Assembly: GCF_900113305.1 (NCBI RefSeq)
Contig: NZ_FOOW01000017.1
Coordinates: forward strand, 1 to 56,336
From: Prevotella sp. KH2C16
GTDB taxonomy: Bacteria; Bacteroidota; Bacteroidia; Bacteroidales; Bacteroidaceae
Reading direction: 5' to 3'
DNA length: 56,336 bases
Part shown: in pieces, positions 34,009 to 42,516 of the stretch
Numbering within the stretch: position 1 is the stretch's first letter
Layout: the number at the start of each line of letters is the position of its first letter
Translations under genes and position numbers: made by a program
The notes under the pieces: generated by a model
What the model saw: only the letters and a program-made list of their open reading frames with translations
Told to the model about the DNA's origin: nothing
Database searches by the model: none

Positions 34009-35370
34009 TTAAAAAGGCGTGGCGAAGATGAAGGTGCGTATCACCCAGTAGCTCAGGATGCCCGCCAAATAGCCCACCAAGGCAATCCAGCTGATGTGCT
34101 TCATGTACCATCCGAAGGTGATTTTCTCCAGTCCCATGACCACGACGCCCGCTGCCGACCCGATAATCAGTATCGAACCGCCCACGCCGGCACAGTAAGC
34201 CAGCAGCTGCCAGAATATCCCGTCGACGGCCATATCCCCTGTTGCGGCCACGGGATACATGCCCATGCAACCGGCCACAAGGGGCACATTGTCGACTATA
34301 CTCGACAAAACGCCGATGATACCGGTAACAGCGTAGTGGTTGCCATTGAATGTCTCGTTGAGTCCCTGTCCCAAAGCGGTGAGCACGCCGACCTCCTCCA
34401 GACAGGCCACGGCCATCAGGATGCCGAGGAAGAAGAGTATCGTGGCCATGTCGATGCGGCGAAGCAGGTTGGTAACACGCCTCTGCGTGCCCTCTCGCTC
34501 TGCCCCCCTGTACAACCGGCGATAGAAAACCTCCGTAACCGTCCATAGCACTCCGAGCACCAACAGGATGCCCACGAAAGGAGGCAGGTGGGTGATGCTC
34601 TTGAAGACGGGCACGAACATCAGGCCGCCTACGCCCAGGAAGAAGATTGCCTTGCGCTGTCTGCTCGAGAAGTCAAGCACCTCATAGTCCGACTTCAGAT
34701 TCAACTCTTCGCCCGTGTCGAGCTCCCCCTTGAGCATGAACTGTAGCACAAGGGCCGGAATCACCATCGAGACGATGGACGGAATGAGAATCTCGGAAAT
34801 GACGCCGGCTGCCGTAATCACGCCCTTGTTCCACAGCATGATGGTGGTAACATCGCCGATGGGCGAGAAGGCACCGCCCGAATTGGCGGCGATAATCACC
34901 AGCGAGGCATAGATGATGCGGTCTTTATGGTTGTGGACGAGCTTGCGCAGGATCATAATCATCACGATGCTGGTGGTAAGGTTGTCGAGGATGGCACTAA
35001 GGAAAAAGGTCAGGAAGGCGATCCGCCACAGCAGACTGCGCTTGCTCTTGGTCTTCATCACATCGCGAACCCAGTTGAATCCACCGTTTTGATCTACTAT
35101 TTCCACAATCGTCATGGCACCCATCAGGAAGAAAAGCGTTGTGGAAGTGCTGCCCAGATGATGCTCTATGGCCGCCGAGACTTGGCTGATCAACTCCTGT
35201 CCGCTGACCCCCGTGATGTAAGCCGACGGGTCGAGCATGAACAAAGTCCAGCAACAGACGAACATCAAGAGGGCTACGGCCGCCTTGTTCACCTTCGTAA
35301 TGCTCTCCAATGCGATGAAAAGATAGCCGATTACGAATACAATGATAATTGCGATAGTTAAAGAACTCAT
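34009..35370 (-). CDS. nhaD: Sodium/proton antiporter, NhaD family
   Basis: A 453-residue inner-membrane protein of the ArsB/NhaD ion transporter superfamily, with about a dozen membrane segments. It would expel sodium in exchange for protons, supporting pH and salt tolerance. Landmarks include the paired helix hairpins with conserved polar residues, SAILDNLTTSIVMIMILRKL and SSIVDNVPLVAGCMGMYPV, and ANSGGAFSPIGDVTTIMLW between them. It is transcribed alone, with a -7 box at 35409-35416, divergent from the unknown-casdh-recA cluster. Confidence 0.92.
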   Translation of the reverse strand: MSSLTIAIIIVFVIGYLFIALESITKVNKAAVALLMFVCCWTLFMLDPSAYITGVSGQELISQVSAAIEHHLGSTSTTLFFLMGAMTIVEIVDQNGGFNWVRDVMKTKSKRSLLWRIAFLTFFLSAILDNLTTSIVMIMILRKLVHNHKDRIIYASLVIIAANSGGAFSPIGDVTTIMLWNKGVITAAGVISEILIPSIVSMVIPALVLQFMLKGELDTGEELNLKSDYEVLDFSSRQRKAIFFLGVGGLMFVPVFKSITHLPPFVGILLVLGVLWTVTEVFYRRLYRGAEREGTQRRVTNLLRRIDMATILFFLGILMAVACLEEVGVLTALGQGLNETFNGNHYAVTGIIGVLSSIVDNVPLVAGCMGMYPVAATGDMAVDGIFWQLLAYCAGVGGSILIIGSAAGVVVMGLEKITFGWYMKHISWIALVGYLAGILSYWVIRTFIFATPF

Positions 35371-35408
35371 AGATTTATAGTAATTTGTTTGATTCTTGTT
35401 TGCGCCTG

Positions 35409-35416
35409 CAAAGTTA
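35409..35416 (-). promoter_or_regulatory. -7 box for nhaD
   Basis: CAAAGTTA on the plus strand reads TAACTTTG on the minus strand, 38 bp upstream of the nhaD start. Confidence 0.6.
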
Positions 35417-35469
35417 GCAAAAATCTGAAAAATTATACCATCTTTCCCGCAAAATATAAATTAATTGTG

Positions 35470-35477
35470 TATCTTTG
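35470..35477 (+). promoter_or_regulatory. -7 box directly before the unknown-casdh-recA cluster
   Basis: TATCTTTG is a full TAnnTTTG match and ends only 4 bp before the ATG at 35482. A transcript begun from it would start almost at the start codon, so the mRNA could be leaderless. Confidence 0.6.
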
Positions 35478-35481
35478 CAAT

Positions 35482-36087
35482 ATGAACCCACAACAAACGA
35501 GCCCCGCCGAATGGACAGAAAATGTCATCATCGCTGATGCCGACTATGTGGATCGGGTAACCTTCGACCTCATTGTAAACTTCGAAAGGATGATCGGCCG
35601 CCGGATTCCACGAGCCGATATGGGGCAGTGGGCGGTATGCGTGGCCCTGGACGGAGGCTTGCGGGAGGGCGATCACGAGACGCAAGTGGTGCTGATTCAT
35701 GACAAGAAACGCGCCAGGATGGAGAACTTCGCCCCCTCTGAGTTCGACCGGGAACTGAACGGACAGGCCTTCAAGGATGCCCGGCTGGGTGAGTTTCTCA
35801 TCTCCTCCTACCCCGTGGAAGAGCTGACGGGCAAAGACGAGTTCATGCTCGAGGTGCTCAAAGTCGTGCTCGCGCAGAAAGAGGTGAAGCGTGTCATGGT
35901 GATTCCGGATGCCGAAGAGGGCAGCCTCTACGACGAGATTCGCTCGCTGCTGCATGCCCTTGACGATGAGGAGAAGCACATCACCGTCTTCACCATGCAG
36001 CCCCTGCAGGGCGGGAGGTTCCGTCAGGAGTTGCTGGGATACTCCCTGATGAACGCCTTGGGAATCAAGTCAAACGAAATCAAATAG
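35482..36087 (+). CDS. Conserved protein of unknown function upstream of casdh
   Basis: A 201-residue soluble protein that I associate with a conserved Bacteroidales family without a known function (possibly DUF6621; not checked). It has no signal peptide or membrane segment and no catalytic motif I recognise. The fold looks alpha/beta, with strands WAVCVALDGG, TQVVLIHDKK, KRVMVIPDAE and HITVFTMQPLQ. It starts at ATG 35482, immediately after a promoter box, and is followed 10 bp later by the polyamine gene. Gene order suggests a link with that pathway or simple co-transcription. Confidence 0.75.
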   Translation: MNPQQTSPAEWTENVIIADADYVDRVTFDLIVNFERMIGRRIPRADMGQWAVCVALDGGLREGDHETQVVLIHDKKRARMENFAPSEFDRELNGQAFKDARLGEFLISSYPVEELTGKDEFMLEVLKVVLAQKEVKRVMVIPDAEEGSLYDEIRSLLHALDDEEKHITVFTMQPLQGGRFRQELLGYSLMNALGIKSNEIK

Positions 36088-36097
36088 CAAGAGAAAT

Positions 36098-37336
36098 ATG
36101 AGTAGAATACTGATGATTGGTGCCGGTGGCGTTGCCACGGTGGCTGCCTACAAGATTGTGCAGAACCAGGATGTGTTTACCGAGTTCATGATAGCCTCCC
36201 GTCGCAAGGCCAAATGCGACAAGCTGGTGGCAGATATCCATGCCAAAGGCTACAAAATGGACATCAAGACTGCCGAGGTAGACGCCGACGATGTGGAGCA
36301 ACTCAAGCTCCTGTTCTCCGAATACAAGCCTGACCTCGTGGTAAACCTTGCCCTCCCCTATCAAGACCTCACCATTATGGACGCCTGTCTGGCGTGCGGA
36401 TGCAACTATCTGGACACCGCGAACTACGAGCCCAAGGACGAGGCGCACTTCGAATACTCGTGGCAATGGGCCTACAAGGACCGCTTCGAGCAGGCCGGAC
36501 TTACCGCCATACTCGGCTGCGGGTTTGATCCGGGCGTGTCGGGCATCTTCACCGCCTATGCCGCCAAGCACCATTTCGACGAGATACAGTATCTCGACAT
36601 CGTGGACTGCAATGCCGGAAACCATCATAAAGCCTTCGCCACGAACTTCAATCCGGAGATAAACATCCGCGAGATAACGCAGAAAGGACTCTACTATGAG
36701 GACGGCAAGTGGATAGAAACCGAGCCGCTCGAGATACACAAGGCACTCACCTACCCCAACATCGGCCCCCGCGAGAGCTACCTGATGCACCACGAGGAGC
36801 TCGAAAGCCTGGTAAAGAACTACCCCACCATCAGGCGCGGCCGCTTCTGGATGACCTTCGGACAGCAGTATCTGACCTATCTCGACTGCATCCAGAACCT
36901 CGGAATGAGCCGCATCGACGAGATAACCTACGAGGCTCCGCTGACGGAAGACCCGTCGAAGACCGTCAGGGTGAACATCGTTCCCCTGCAATTCCTCAAG
37001 GCCGTGCTGCCCAACCCGCAGGACCTGGGCGAGAACTACGACGGCGAGACCAGCATCGGCTGCCGCATCCGGGGACTGAAAGACGGCAAGGAGCATACCT
37101 ATTATATATATAACAACTGCAAACACCAGGAAGCCTACGAGGAAACCGGCATGCAGGGAGTAAGCTATACGACCGGAGTACCCGCCATGATCGGTGCCAT
37201 GATGTTCTGCAAGGGCATCTGGAAGAAGCCCGGAGTGTGGAATGTAGAGGAGTTTGACCCCGATCCCTTCATGGAACAACTCAACAAGCAGGGGCTGCCC
37301 TGGCACGAGGTGTTCGACGGGGACATTGAATTATAG
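36098..37336 (+). CDS. Carboxynorspermidine/carboxyspermidine dehydrogenase
   Basis: A 412-residue enzyme of the saccharopine dehydrogenase-like family, often called CASDH. It reductively joins aspartate semialdehyde with a diamine to give carboxynorspermidine or carboxyspermidine, which NspC then decarboxylates to a triamine. The Rossmann motif is ILMIGAGGVATVAAYKI. The middle carries CNYLDTANYEPKDEAHFEY and GLTAILGCGFDPGVSGIFTAYA, and the C-terminal half has TYYIYNNCKHQEAYEETGMQ and SYTTGVPAMIGAMMF. The decarboxylase nspC is not in the window. recA begins 24 bp after its stop. Confidence 0.92.
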   Translation: MSRILMIGAGGVATVAAYKIVQNQDVFTEFMIASRRKAKCDKLVADIHAKGYKMDIKTAEVDADDVEQLKLLFSEYKPDLVVNLALPYQDLTIMDACLACGCNYLDTANYEPKDEAHFEYSWQWAYKDRFEQAGLTAILGCGFDPGVSGIFTAYAAKHHFDEIQYLDIVDCNAGNHHKAFATNFNPEINIREITQKGLYYEDGKWIETEPLEIHKALTYPNIGPRESYLMHHEELESLVKNYPTIRRGRFWMTFGQQYLTYLDCIQNLGMSRIDEITYEAPLTEDPSKTVRVNIVPLQFLKAVLPNPQDLGENYDGETSIGCRIRGLKDGKEHTYYIYNNCKHQEAYEETGMQGVSYTTGVPAMIGAMMFCKGIWKKPGVWNVEEFDPDPFMEQLNKQGLPWHEVFDGDIEL

Positions 37337-37360
37337 GACATATCAAAAGCAAATAGATAA

Positions 37361-38395
37361 ATGGCAAAGAAAGAAGACGCTGCTGCCACGCAGCAGAACA
37401 ATCAGGAGGGCAAGCTCAAGGCCCTGCAGGCAGCCATGTCGAAGATAGAGAAAGACTTCGGCAAAGGCGCCATCATGCGCATGGGCGACGAGCAAGTAGA
37501 GAATGTAGAGGTCATCCCCACGGGCAGCCTTGCTCTGAATGCAGCCCTCGGGGTGGGCGGTTATCCCCGAGGTAGAATCATCGAAATCTACGGCCCGGAG
37601 TCGTCCGGCAAGACCACGCTTGCCATCCATGCCATCGCCGAAGCCCAGAAACTGGGGGGCATCGCGGCGTTCATCGACGCCGAGCATGCCTTCGACCGCT
37701 TCTACGCAGCCAAGCTCGGGGTGGATGTAGACAACCTCTGGATAGCGCAGCCGGACAACGGCGAGCAGGCTCTTGAGATTGCCGACCAGCTCATCCGGTC
37801 GAGTGCCGTCGACATCGTGGTCATCGATTCCGTGGCTGCCCTCACCCCGAAGGCGGAGATAGAGGGAGACATGGGCGACAACAAGGTGGGGCTTCAGGCC
37901 CGCCTGATGAGCCAGGCACTCCGCAAACTGACGGCCACCATCGCCAAGACCAATACCACCTGCATCTTCATCAACCAGTTGCGCGAGAAAATCGGGGTGA
38001 TGTTCGGCAATCCAGAGACCACCACCGGCGGCAACGCCCTGAAGTTCTATGCCTCCGTGAGGCTGGATATCCGCCGCGTTACAAGCATCAAGGACGGAGA
38101 CCAAGTGCTCGGAAACCAAGTCAGGGTGAAGGTAGTCAAGAACAAGGTGGCGCCTCCTTTCCGCAAGGCAGAGTTTGAGATTACCTTCGGAGAGGGAATC
38201 AACCACATCGGAGAAATCATCGATCTCGGTGTCGAAAATGAGATTGTCAAGAAGAGCGGAAGCTGGTTCTCCTATGGGGAGACCAAACTCGCCCAGGGCC
38301 GCGAGGGCACGAAGGAGCTCCTGCGAGACAACCCGGAGCTCTGCGACGAGATAGAAGCCAAGATAAAACAGGCTCTCGCAGACAAGAAAGACTAA
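37361..38395 (+). CDS. recA: Recombinase RecA
   Basis: A 344-residue RecA of normal length. RecA coats single-stranded DNA with ATP, pairs it with homologous duplex, and triggers LexA cleavage where LexA exists. Visible motifs are Walker [17 protein letters not shown], Walker [13 protein letters not shown], loop L1 [20 protein letters not shown] and loop L2 [29 protein letters not shown]. It follows casdh by 24 bp and ends before a clear terminator. No LexA-type box is evident just upstream, so it is probably read from the promoter at 35470. Confidence 0.98.
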   Translation: MAKKEDAAATQQNNQEGKLKALQAAMSKIEKDFGKGAIMRMGDEQVENVEVIPTGSLALNAALGVGGYPRGRIIEIYGPESSGKTTLAIHAIAEAQKLGGIAAFIDAEHAFDRFYAAKLGVDVDNLWIAQPDNGEQALEIADQLIRSSAVDIVVIDSVAALTPKAEIEGDMGDNKVGLQARLMSQALRKLTATIAKTNTTCIFINQLREKIGVMFGNPETTTGGNALKFYASVRLDIRRVTSIKDGDQVLGNQVRVKVVKNKVAPPFRKAEFEITFGEGINHIGEIIDLGVENEIVKKSGSWFSYGETKLAQGREGTKELLRDNPELCDEIEAKIKQALADKKD

Positions 38396-38410
38396 ACTCC
38401 AAATAAAAGG

Positions 38411-38447
38411 AAAGCCGTTGGCAATCGATGTGCCGACGGCTTTTTTT
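38411..38447 (+). terminator. Rho-independent terminator after recA
   Basis: AAAGCCGTTGGC (38411-38422) pairs with GCCGACGGCTTT (38432-38443) with one G-U pair, and a run of seven T ends at 38447. It lies 15 bp past the recA stop. Confidence 0.9.
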
Positions 38448-38515
38448 GTGTCCGAAAAAAACATTTGGGCACGACGGGCAATGCCGTCAGTCCGGCAAAA
38501 GACCGTCAGCCGGCT

Positions 38516-38603
38516 GACAAAATCGCCGAGATTGAACGACAAAATCGGCGAAATCATGCGACAAAATCGGCGAAATCATGCGACAAAATCGGCGATTTTG
38601 TCA
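38516..38603. repeat. 22-bp palindrome array, GACAAAATCG type, four units
   Basis: Units start at 38516, 38538, 38560 and 38582, exactly 22 bp apart. Units two and three are identical over all 22 bases (GACAAAATCGGCGAAATC plus ATGC). The fourth is a perfect 21-bp palindrome with arms GACAAAATCG and CGATTTTGTC. It is the longest array of this type here and lies between converging genes, recA and the FimB-like gene. The rest of the 38448-38661 gap shows no gene. Confidence 0.93.
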
Positions 38604-38661
38604 AGACGGGAGCGGCTAACTGGAAATGCCCCGGCGGTCTTTCGATTTGGCGGGGACTGGT

Positions 38662-39579
38662 CTAATAGCTGTGCGTAATCGTCGTCCAGGAGGTGTCGAA
38701 CGAGAGTGTGAAGGTTACATCGCCGCCTCCGCCGCCCTGGCCACCCGTCGGAGTGCCTCCGAAGAAGCTGCCACTATACGGCGTGATGACATTGCGGCGT
38801 ACGGGCACGGCCGTGAAGACATGCTCCGCCACGGTCTCATTGTCGGCATTGAGGGCTGTTACCGTCATCTTGAGTTCATCCTCCTCGGCATGGGGAAAGG
38901 TGTAGACCTCGAACTGACGGCCTGCATCGTGCCCGTCGGCAGGCACCTCACGATACTCCGTCTGCCGTGAGTTCACGCAGCCGAAGCCCGAGAGAGGGTC
39001 GAAGGTGGAGCTCCCGCCCGTGTAATAGAACTTCATCCGCTTGACACCCGGGGGGATGGCATCGCTGACGACAAGGCGGAACATCGACACCGCACGCTTG
39101 AGTTCAAACTCATAGGAGCCACCCCCGGCTACCTCAATGTCCTTCACGCAGTAGAAAGTATCCGTCAGCTTGTTGTCCTTGAACTTCACTCTCTCCCACG
39201 ATTCAAAGGTGGGCACGGCCAGTCCGCTGTGCGCAAGCACGATTATCTTGTAGTTTCCCGGAGGAAGCGAGGTGGTCAGCGTGCCGAACTCCGGATCCGT
39301 AGACTGTTGATGTCGGGCATCATAGACGGCGCCGTCGGCCTGATAGATGGCAAAGCTGATTCGTGTACAGACAGCGGAGAGGGCAGCTCCCGAAGGCGGC
39401 GTAGCGACATCGCCCTCAAACGGAATCTGCGTGAGGTTGGCTATCGAGAACCTCACCTTGACGCCGCCCTCCGGCTCCAGGCGGCCTTCCGGCTCATCCA
39501 GATTCACCTTCTCGCAGGATGCCAACAGCAGGCTCGCCAGCAGCAACAGGCTGAAAAACATAGAGGCCTTTCTCTTCAT
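38662..39579 (-). CDS. FimB/Mfa2-family fimbrial anchor-like lipoprotein
   Basis: A 305-residue outer-membrane lipoprotein. The lipobox is LLLASLLLASCEKVN with the Cys at residue 21. The body has the paired beta-sandwich look of the FimB/Mfa2 family, whose members anchor and limit Bacteroidales type V fimbriae (SLPPGNYKIIVLAHSGLAVP, YEFELKRAVSMFRLVVSDAI). The C-terminus contains a Gly-rich linker (GGTPTGGQGGGGGDV) and ends THSY. No fimbrillin (FimA/Mfa1) gene is adjacent, so it may work with one elsewhere. It is the last gene of the parC-led minus-strand operon. Confidence 0.82.
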   Translation of the reverse strand: MKRKASMFFSLLLLASLLLASCEKVNLDEPEGRLEPEGGVKVRFSIANLTQIPFEGDVATPPSGAALSAVCTRISFAIYQADGAVYDARHQQSTDPEFGTLTTSLPPGNYKIIVLAHSGLAVPTFESWERVKFKDNKLTDTFYCVKDIEVAGGGSYEFELKRAVSMFRLVVSDAIPPGVKRMKFYYTGGSSTFDPLSGFGCVNSRQTEYREVPADGHDAGRQFEVYTFPHAEEDELKMTVTALNADNETVAEHVFTAVPVRRNVITPYSGSFFGGTPTGGQGGGGGDVTFTLSFDTSWTTITHSY

Positions 39580-39588
39580 CCCAATGAC

Positions 39589-40665
39589 TTATTTGAGCGG
39601 GATGGCCTTTTCGGTCTTTCCCTCCGTATTTTTGAAGTCCAGGTCGAGGAGTTTCGCGATGGTGAAAGCCACCTGCTTGTTGTAGATTTGCGCTCCGCCG
39701 CTAACCTCTCCCTTTGCCTTTACCCCGTTGCCAAAGGCCATGAACCATGTTTCGTCAGACCCCGGCAGCTTGTTGCCGTGATGTTCCCACTTCTCGGAGC
39801 CCCTTCCGTGGTCGACGGTAACGATGAATGTGGTCTTATCGCGATAGAAGGGGTCGCTCTGGCAATAGTCCCAGAGACCTTTGAGAAACAGGTCGAAGCG
39901 CTGCGCCGACTCCAGATAGCTGCCATAGCGGCCCTCATGGGCAAAGTCGTCAGGCTCGCCAAAGCCTACGAAGGTGAGCTGGGGATGCGCTGTTTTCAGG
40001 CATTCCAAGGCATAGCGATAGGTGAACGCATCGTAACGCACGGTCGGCCAGAGGTGCGGAATCTCCTGCCCGATAAGGTCGTAGAGCTCTTCCGCCTGGG
40101 TTTTCCCAAGGTTCTTCGACGCATCCCACCCCGCATTCACGGGGATTCCGCTGCGCTGCATGTTGAAAATCTCATGGAAACGGTCCCAGCTTCCAAAGCA
40201 ATACACCGAGTTATTATACCTCGCATCGCCGTTGGCAGCCTCGAATACCGTAACATTGGGGTTGGGAAAGGCATCGTTGCTGTGCACGCGCGCATCGTCG
40301 GGATAGCCCGTCAGGGTTTCGTTATACCCCGGATAAGAGAAGTGCATGCCATTGGCCACATTCATCCGGCTGCCCTTCGCACGGTTACCATAGAGGATGC
40401 CGTGCTCCGCCACATGGCTCCAGACGAAAGGAAGCAGCGCCGCACGCCTCTCTTCGGGGGTCGCACGCCAGAATTTCTCGTTGTTCAATTTAATGTTAGA
40501 GACAAACTTCTTGTTGTTGAGCAATGCCGAATCGGCACCCATGAAGACATCCTGCCAACGGAGTCCGTCGACCATGACCACCACTACTGGGTTCTCACCC
40601 TTGCGCTTGGCCATAACAGGCAGGCAAAGGGCAATCAACAGAAATGCTAATAAATACTTTTTCAT
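39589..40665 (-). CDS. Secreted alkaline-phosphatase-superfamily hydrolase
   Basis: A 358-residue exported hydrolase of the alkaline phosphatase/nucleotide pyrophosphatase superfamily, signal peptide MKKYLLAFLLIALCLPVMA. Metal ligands and nucleophile can be placed by comparison with that fold: VVVVMVDGLRWQDV (Asp), HFSYPGYNETLTGYPDD (Ser as likely nucleophile), FVGFGEPDDFAHEGRYG (Asp and His), and TVDHGRGSEKWEHHG (Asp, His). The substrate (phosphomonoester, phosphodiester or sulfate ester) cannot be told from sequence. It lies 31 bp after the S41 peptidase gene and 9 bp before the FimB-like gene. Confidence 0.83.
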   Translation of the reverse strand: MKKYLLAFLLIALCLPVMAKRKGENPVVVVMVDGLRWQDVFMGADSALLNNKKFVSNIKLNNEKFWRATPEERRAALLPFVWSHVAEHGILYGNRAKGSRMNVANGMHFSYPGYNETLTGYPDDARVHSNDAFPNPNVTVFEAANGDARYNNSVYCFGSWDRFHEIFNMQRSGIPVNAGWDASKNLGKTQAEELYDLIGQEIPHLWPTVRYDAFTYRYALECLKTAHPQLTFVGFGEPDDFAHEGRYGSYLESAQRFDLFLKGLWDYCQSDPFYRDKTTFIVTVDHGRGSEKWEHHGNKLPGSDETWFMAFGNGVKAKGEVSGGAQIYNKQVAFTIAKLLDLDFKNTEGKTEKAIPLK

Positions 40666-40696
40666 GTCGTATTAATGATTATAAATGGTATGATGA

Positions 40697-41710
40697 TTAT
40701 TCCCTGAGCAGCTTGCGGGCATATTCGATGAGGGTGTCCCGGCCTCGTCGAAAATCCTCCTGAGTGAGGTCAACCTTGTAGTCGGGGTCGATTCCGAACT
40801 CGGTGCTCTGCTGCTGCCTGTCGTACATCGGGCACGCGGAGAAGCGTACGCTCCAGCCGTTCGGCAGTTCACTTGAGAACGGCAAACCTGCCCCGCCGCC
40901 GGTCTTGTCGCCCACAACCGTTACCCCAGGACAGCATTTCATGTATTTCACGAACTCATTGGCGGCGCTGTAGACCGAGCGATTGGTGAGCACCACCACC
41001 CGCTTCTGCCATCGCGCGCCCTTCGCCGGCTTGAGAATCTGTTCCTTCATTGCCGAGAAGTCGCCGTGTCCCGGCCCCGTCTTATGCTGCATATAGCCCA
41101 CGAGCGTCTCCTCATTGGTGAACCTCGCGGCCAGTTTCTCCGCACTGGAGATCATGCCGCCCGTATTGTTACGAAGGTCGATAATGAGGCCGTTGCAGGG
41201 CGCGAGATAGAGTAGGATGTCGTCAAGGTTGCCGCTCCCGATGTCATTCGTGAAGGTTTCGCAGCGCAGATAGCCCGTATTGTCGTCGAGCACGCGGTAT
41301 TTCATCCCCGACGCAATGCGGTAATCAGTACCGATATACTTGCTGAAAAGCGTGTCGGAGAAGTTGCTCGGATAGTCTTCATGCCAGCTCCAGTTGCGCG
41401 CCACATCAAAACTTGAATAGAGATTCACATGCCCGTCCCTGAGCTCCGACAGCATATTGCACAGCACTTCGAAGACCTGCGACTCCGTCATGCCGGCATT
41501 CATCATGCGGGAATACCGCCGGTGGACCTCGTTCCAGTCCAGCCCGTACTCCTGGGCCTTATAGTCGAGGAAGCAATAACGCTGGTCGATGATGTTCCAG
41601 AGTGCCTCGAAGTTGCCCTGGGGAGTGTCGGCATAGCTCTCTTCGTCCACGCATCCCGCAAGGGCCAGCAGCATCGGGAGCAGCAGGAGGTATAACAGAG
41701 CTTTCTTCAT
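40697..41710 (-). CDS. S41-family peptidase lipoprotein
   Basis: A 337-residue lipoprotein of the C-terminal processing peptidase family S41. The lipobox is LLALAGCVDEES. A helical N-terminal region holds MLSELRDGHVNLYS, and the catalytic core is LIIDLRNNTGGMISSAEKL with the likely nucleophilic Ser in VVLTNRSVYSAANEFVKY and KTGGGAGLPFSSELPNG. There is no obvious PDZ domain, so it is the short form. It overlaps the upstream DUF3316-like gene by 4 bp (ATGA) and probably faces the periplasm. Substrate unknown. Confidence 0.88.
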   Translation of the reverse strand: MKKALLYLLLLPMLLALAGCVDEESYADTPQGNFEALWNIIDQRYCFLDYKAQEYGLDWNEVHRRYSRMMNAGMTESQVFEVLCNMLSELRDGHVNLYSSFDVARNWSWHEDYPSNFSDTLFSKYIGTDYRIASGMKYRVLDDNTGYLRCETFTNDIGSGNLDDILLYLAPCNGLIIDLRNNTGGMISSAEKLAARFTNEETLVGYMQHKTGPGHGDFSAMKEQILKPAKGARWQKRVVVLTNRSVYSAANEFVKYMKCCPGVTVVGDKTGGGAGLPFSSELPNGWSVRFSACPMYDRQQQSTEFGIDPDYKVDLTQEDFRRGRDTLIEYARKLLRE

Positions 41711-42516
41711 GGCCGCATCTTGATGAGTTGGAAGCGCTTGGTTACACCGACGACGAGGCTGTGGGTATAGACATGGCTCCGCAATCCGTTTACCTTAGCC
41801 TGCTGGAAATCGCCCAGATAGCCAATGCGGAAGGTGGTGTTCCAGAGCGTAAAGTCGAAAGTAAGCAGCTGCCGCAACGACGGCGCGTTGCCAATCCAGG
41901 TGGGAACGACATTGTGATCGTAGTTTCCCTGCGAGAAAATCTCGTAGTAGGACTGGCCGTAGTTAGGTGAAAACATCACTCCCAGCAGAGGCACACTCAG
42001 TTCATAGCGCAAGGTGTGAGGACTGTTTTTGATCCTGAACCTATAAGCGGCCTCTATCACTGGAGTGATGTTGAGGTACAGGCGGGCCTGCGCGGGGTTG
42101 TTGGAGTTACGGGTGTTATAGATAAACCCAAGGTTTGCGTCGATGTTTCCTCCCACTCCGAGCGTCAATCGGTCGTCTTCCAGCGACAAGAGCCTATAGT
42201 GCCAGCCATACTGGAAGTTGTACATGCCCGCCAATTCGTTGCCATTGCCCGACCGATTGTCGGCATAGGCCACATTCCCCTGATGGATAATCTCACGGTA
42301 AAGGCGCTTGCCCTCGTGCTCGCGAAAGGTATGCGAGATATAGCGAAGCTCCGTCCCGTTGTATTTTTCAGGAGAGAGATAAGTGTCGAGGATATTCGTG
42401 GCACCGATTCCCAGAAGCTTGGAATTGGTGATTATCCTGCCCTCCTGAGCCACGGCGGACACCGCCGCCAGCACGAGGGCTGCCAGGACGCAGGCATATC
42501 TCTTATTGTTCTTCAT
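41707..42516 (-). CDS. Outer-membrane beta-barrel-like protein (probably DUF3316)
   Basis: A 269-residue exported protein with signal peptide MKNNKRYACVLAALVLAAVSAVAQ. The rest alternates short beta strands (LTLGVGGNIDANLGFIYN, ARLYLNITPVIEAAYRFRI, TFRIGYLGDFQQAKVNG), as expected of a 10- to 12-strand barrel. It resembles the DUF3316 family of Bacteroidetes, which has no known function; I am fairly but not fully sure of that match. It overlaps parC by 14 bp upstream and the S41 gene by 4 bp downstream. Confidence 0.75.
   Translation of the reverse strand: MKNNKRYACVLAALVLAAVSAVAQEGRIITNSKLLGIGATNILDTYLSPEKYNGTELRYISHTFREHEGKRLYREIIHQGNVAYADNRSGNGNELAGMYNFQYGWHYRLLSLEDDRLTLGVGGNIDANLGFIYNTRNSNNPAQARLYLNITPVIEAAYRFRIKNSPHTLRYELSVPLLGVMFSPNYGQSYYEIFSQGNYDHNVVPTWIGNAPSLRQLLTFDFTLWNTTFRIGYLGDFQQAKVNGLRSHVYTHSLVVGVTKRFQLIKMRP

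Noticed and set aside
38516..38603. CRISPR array
   Set aside because: Units are 22 bp and nearly contiguous, with no unique spacers of 25-40 bp and no cas genes in the window.
38465..38665. Short open frames through the palindrome arrays (for example 38418-38678 and 38465-38665)
   Set aside because: A 22-bp repeat shifts frame at each unit, so these peptides (NRRNHATKS-like) are by-products of the repeats and not conserved proteins.
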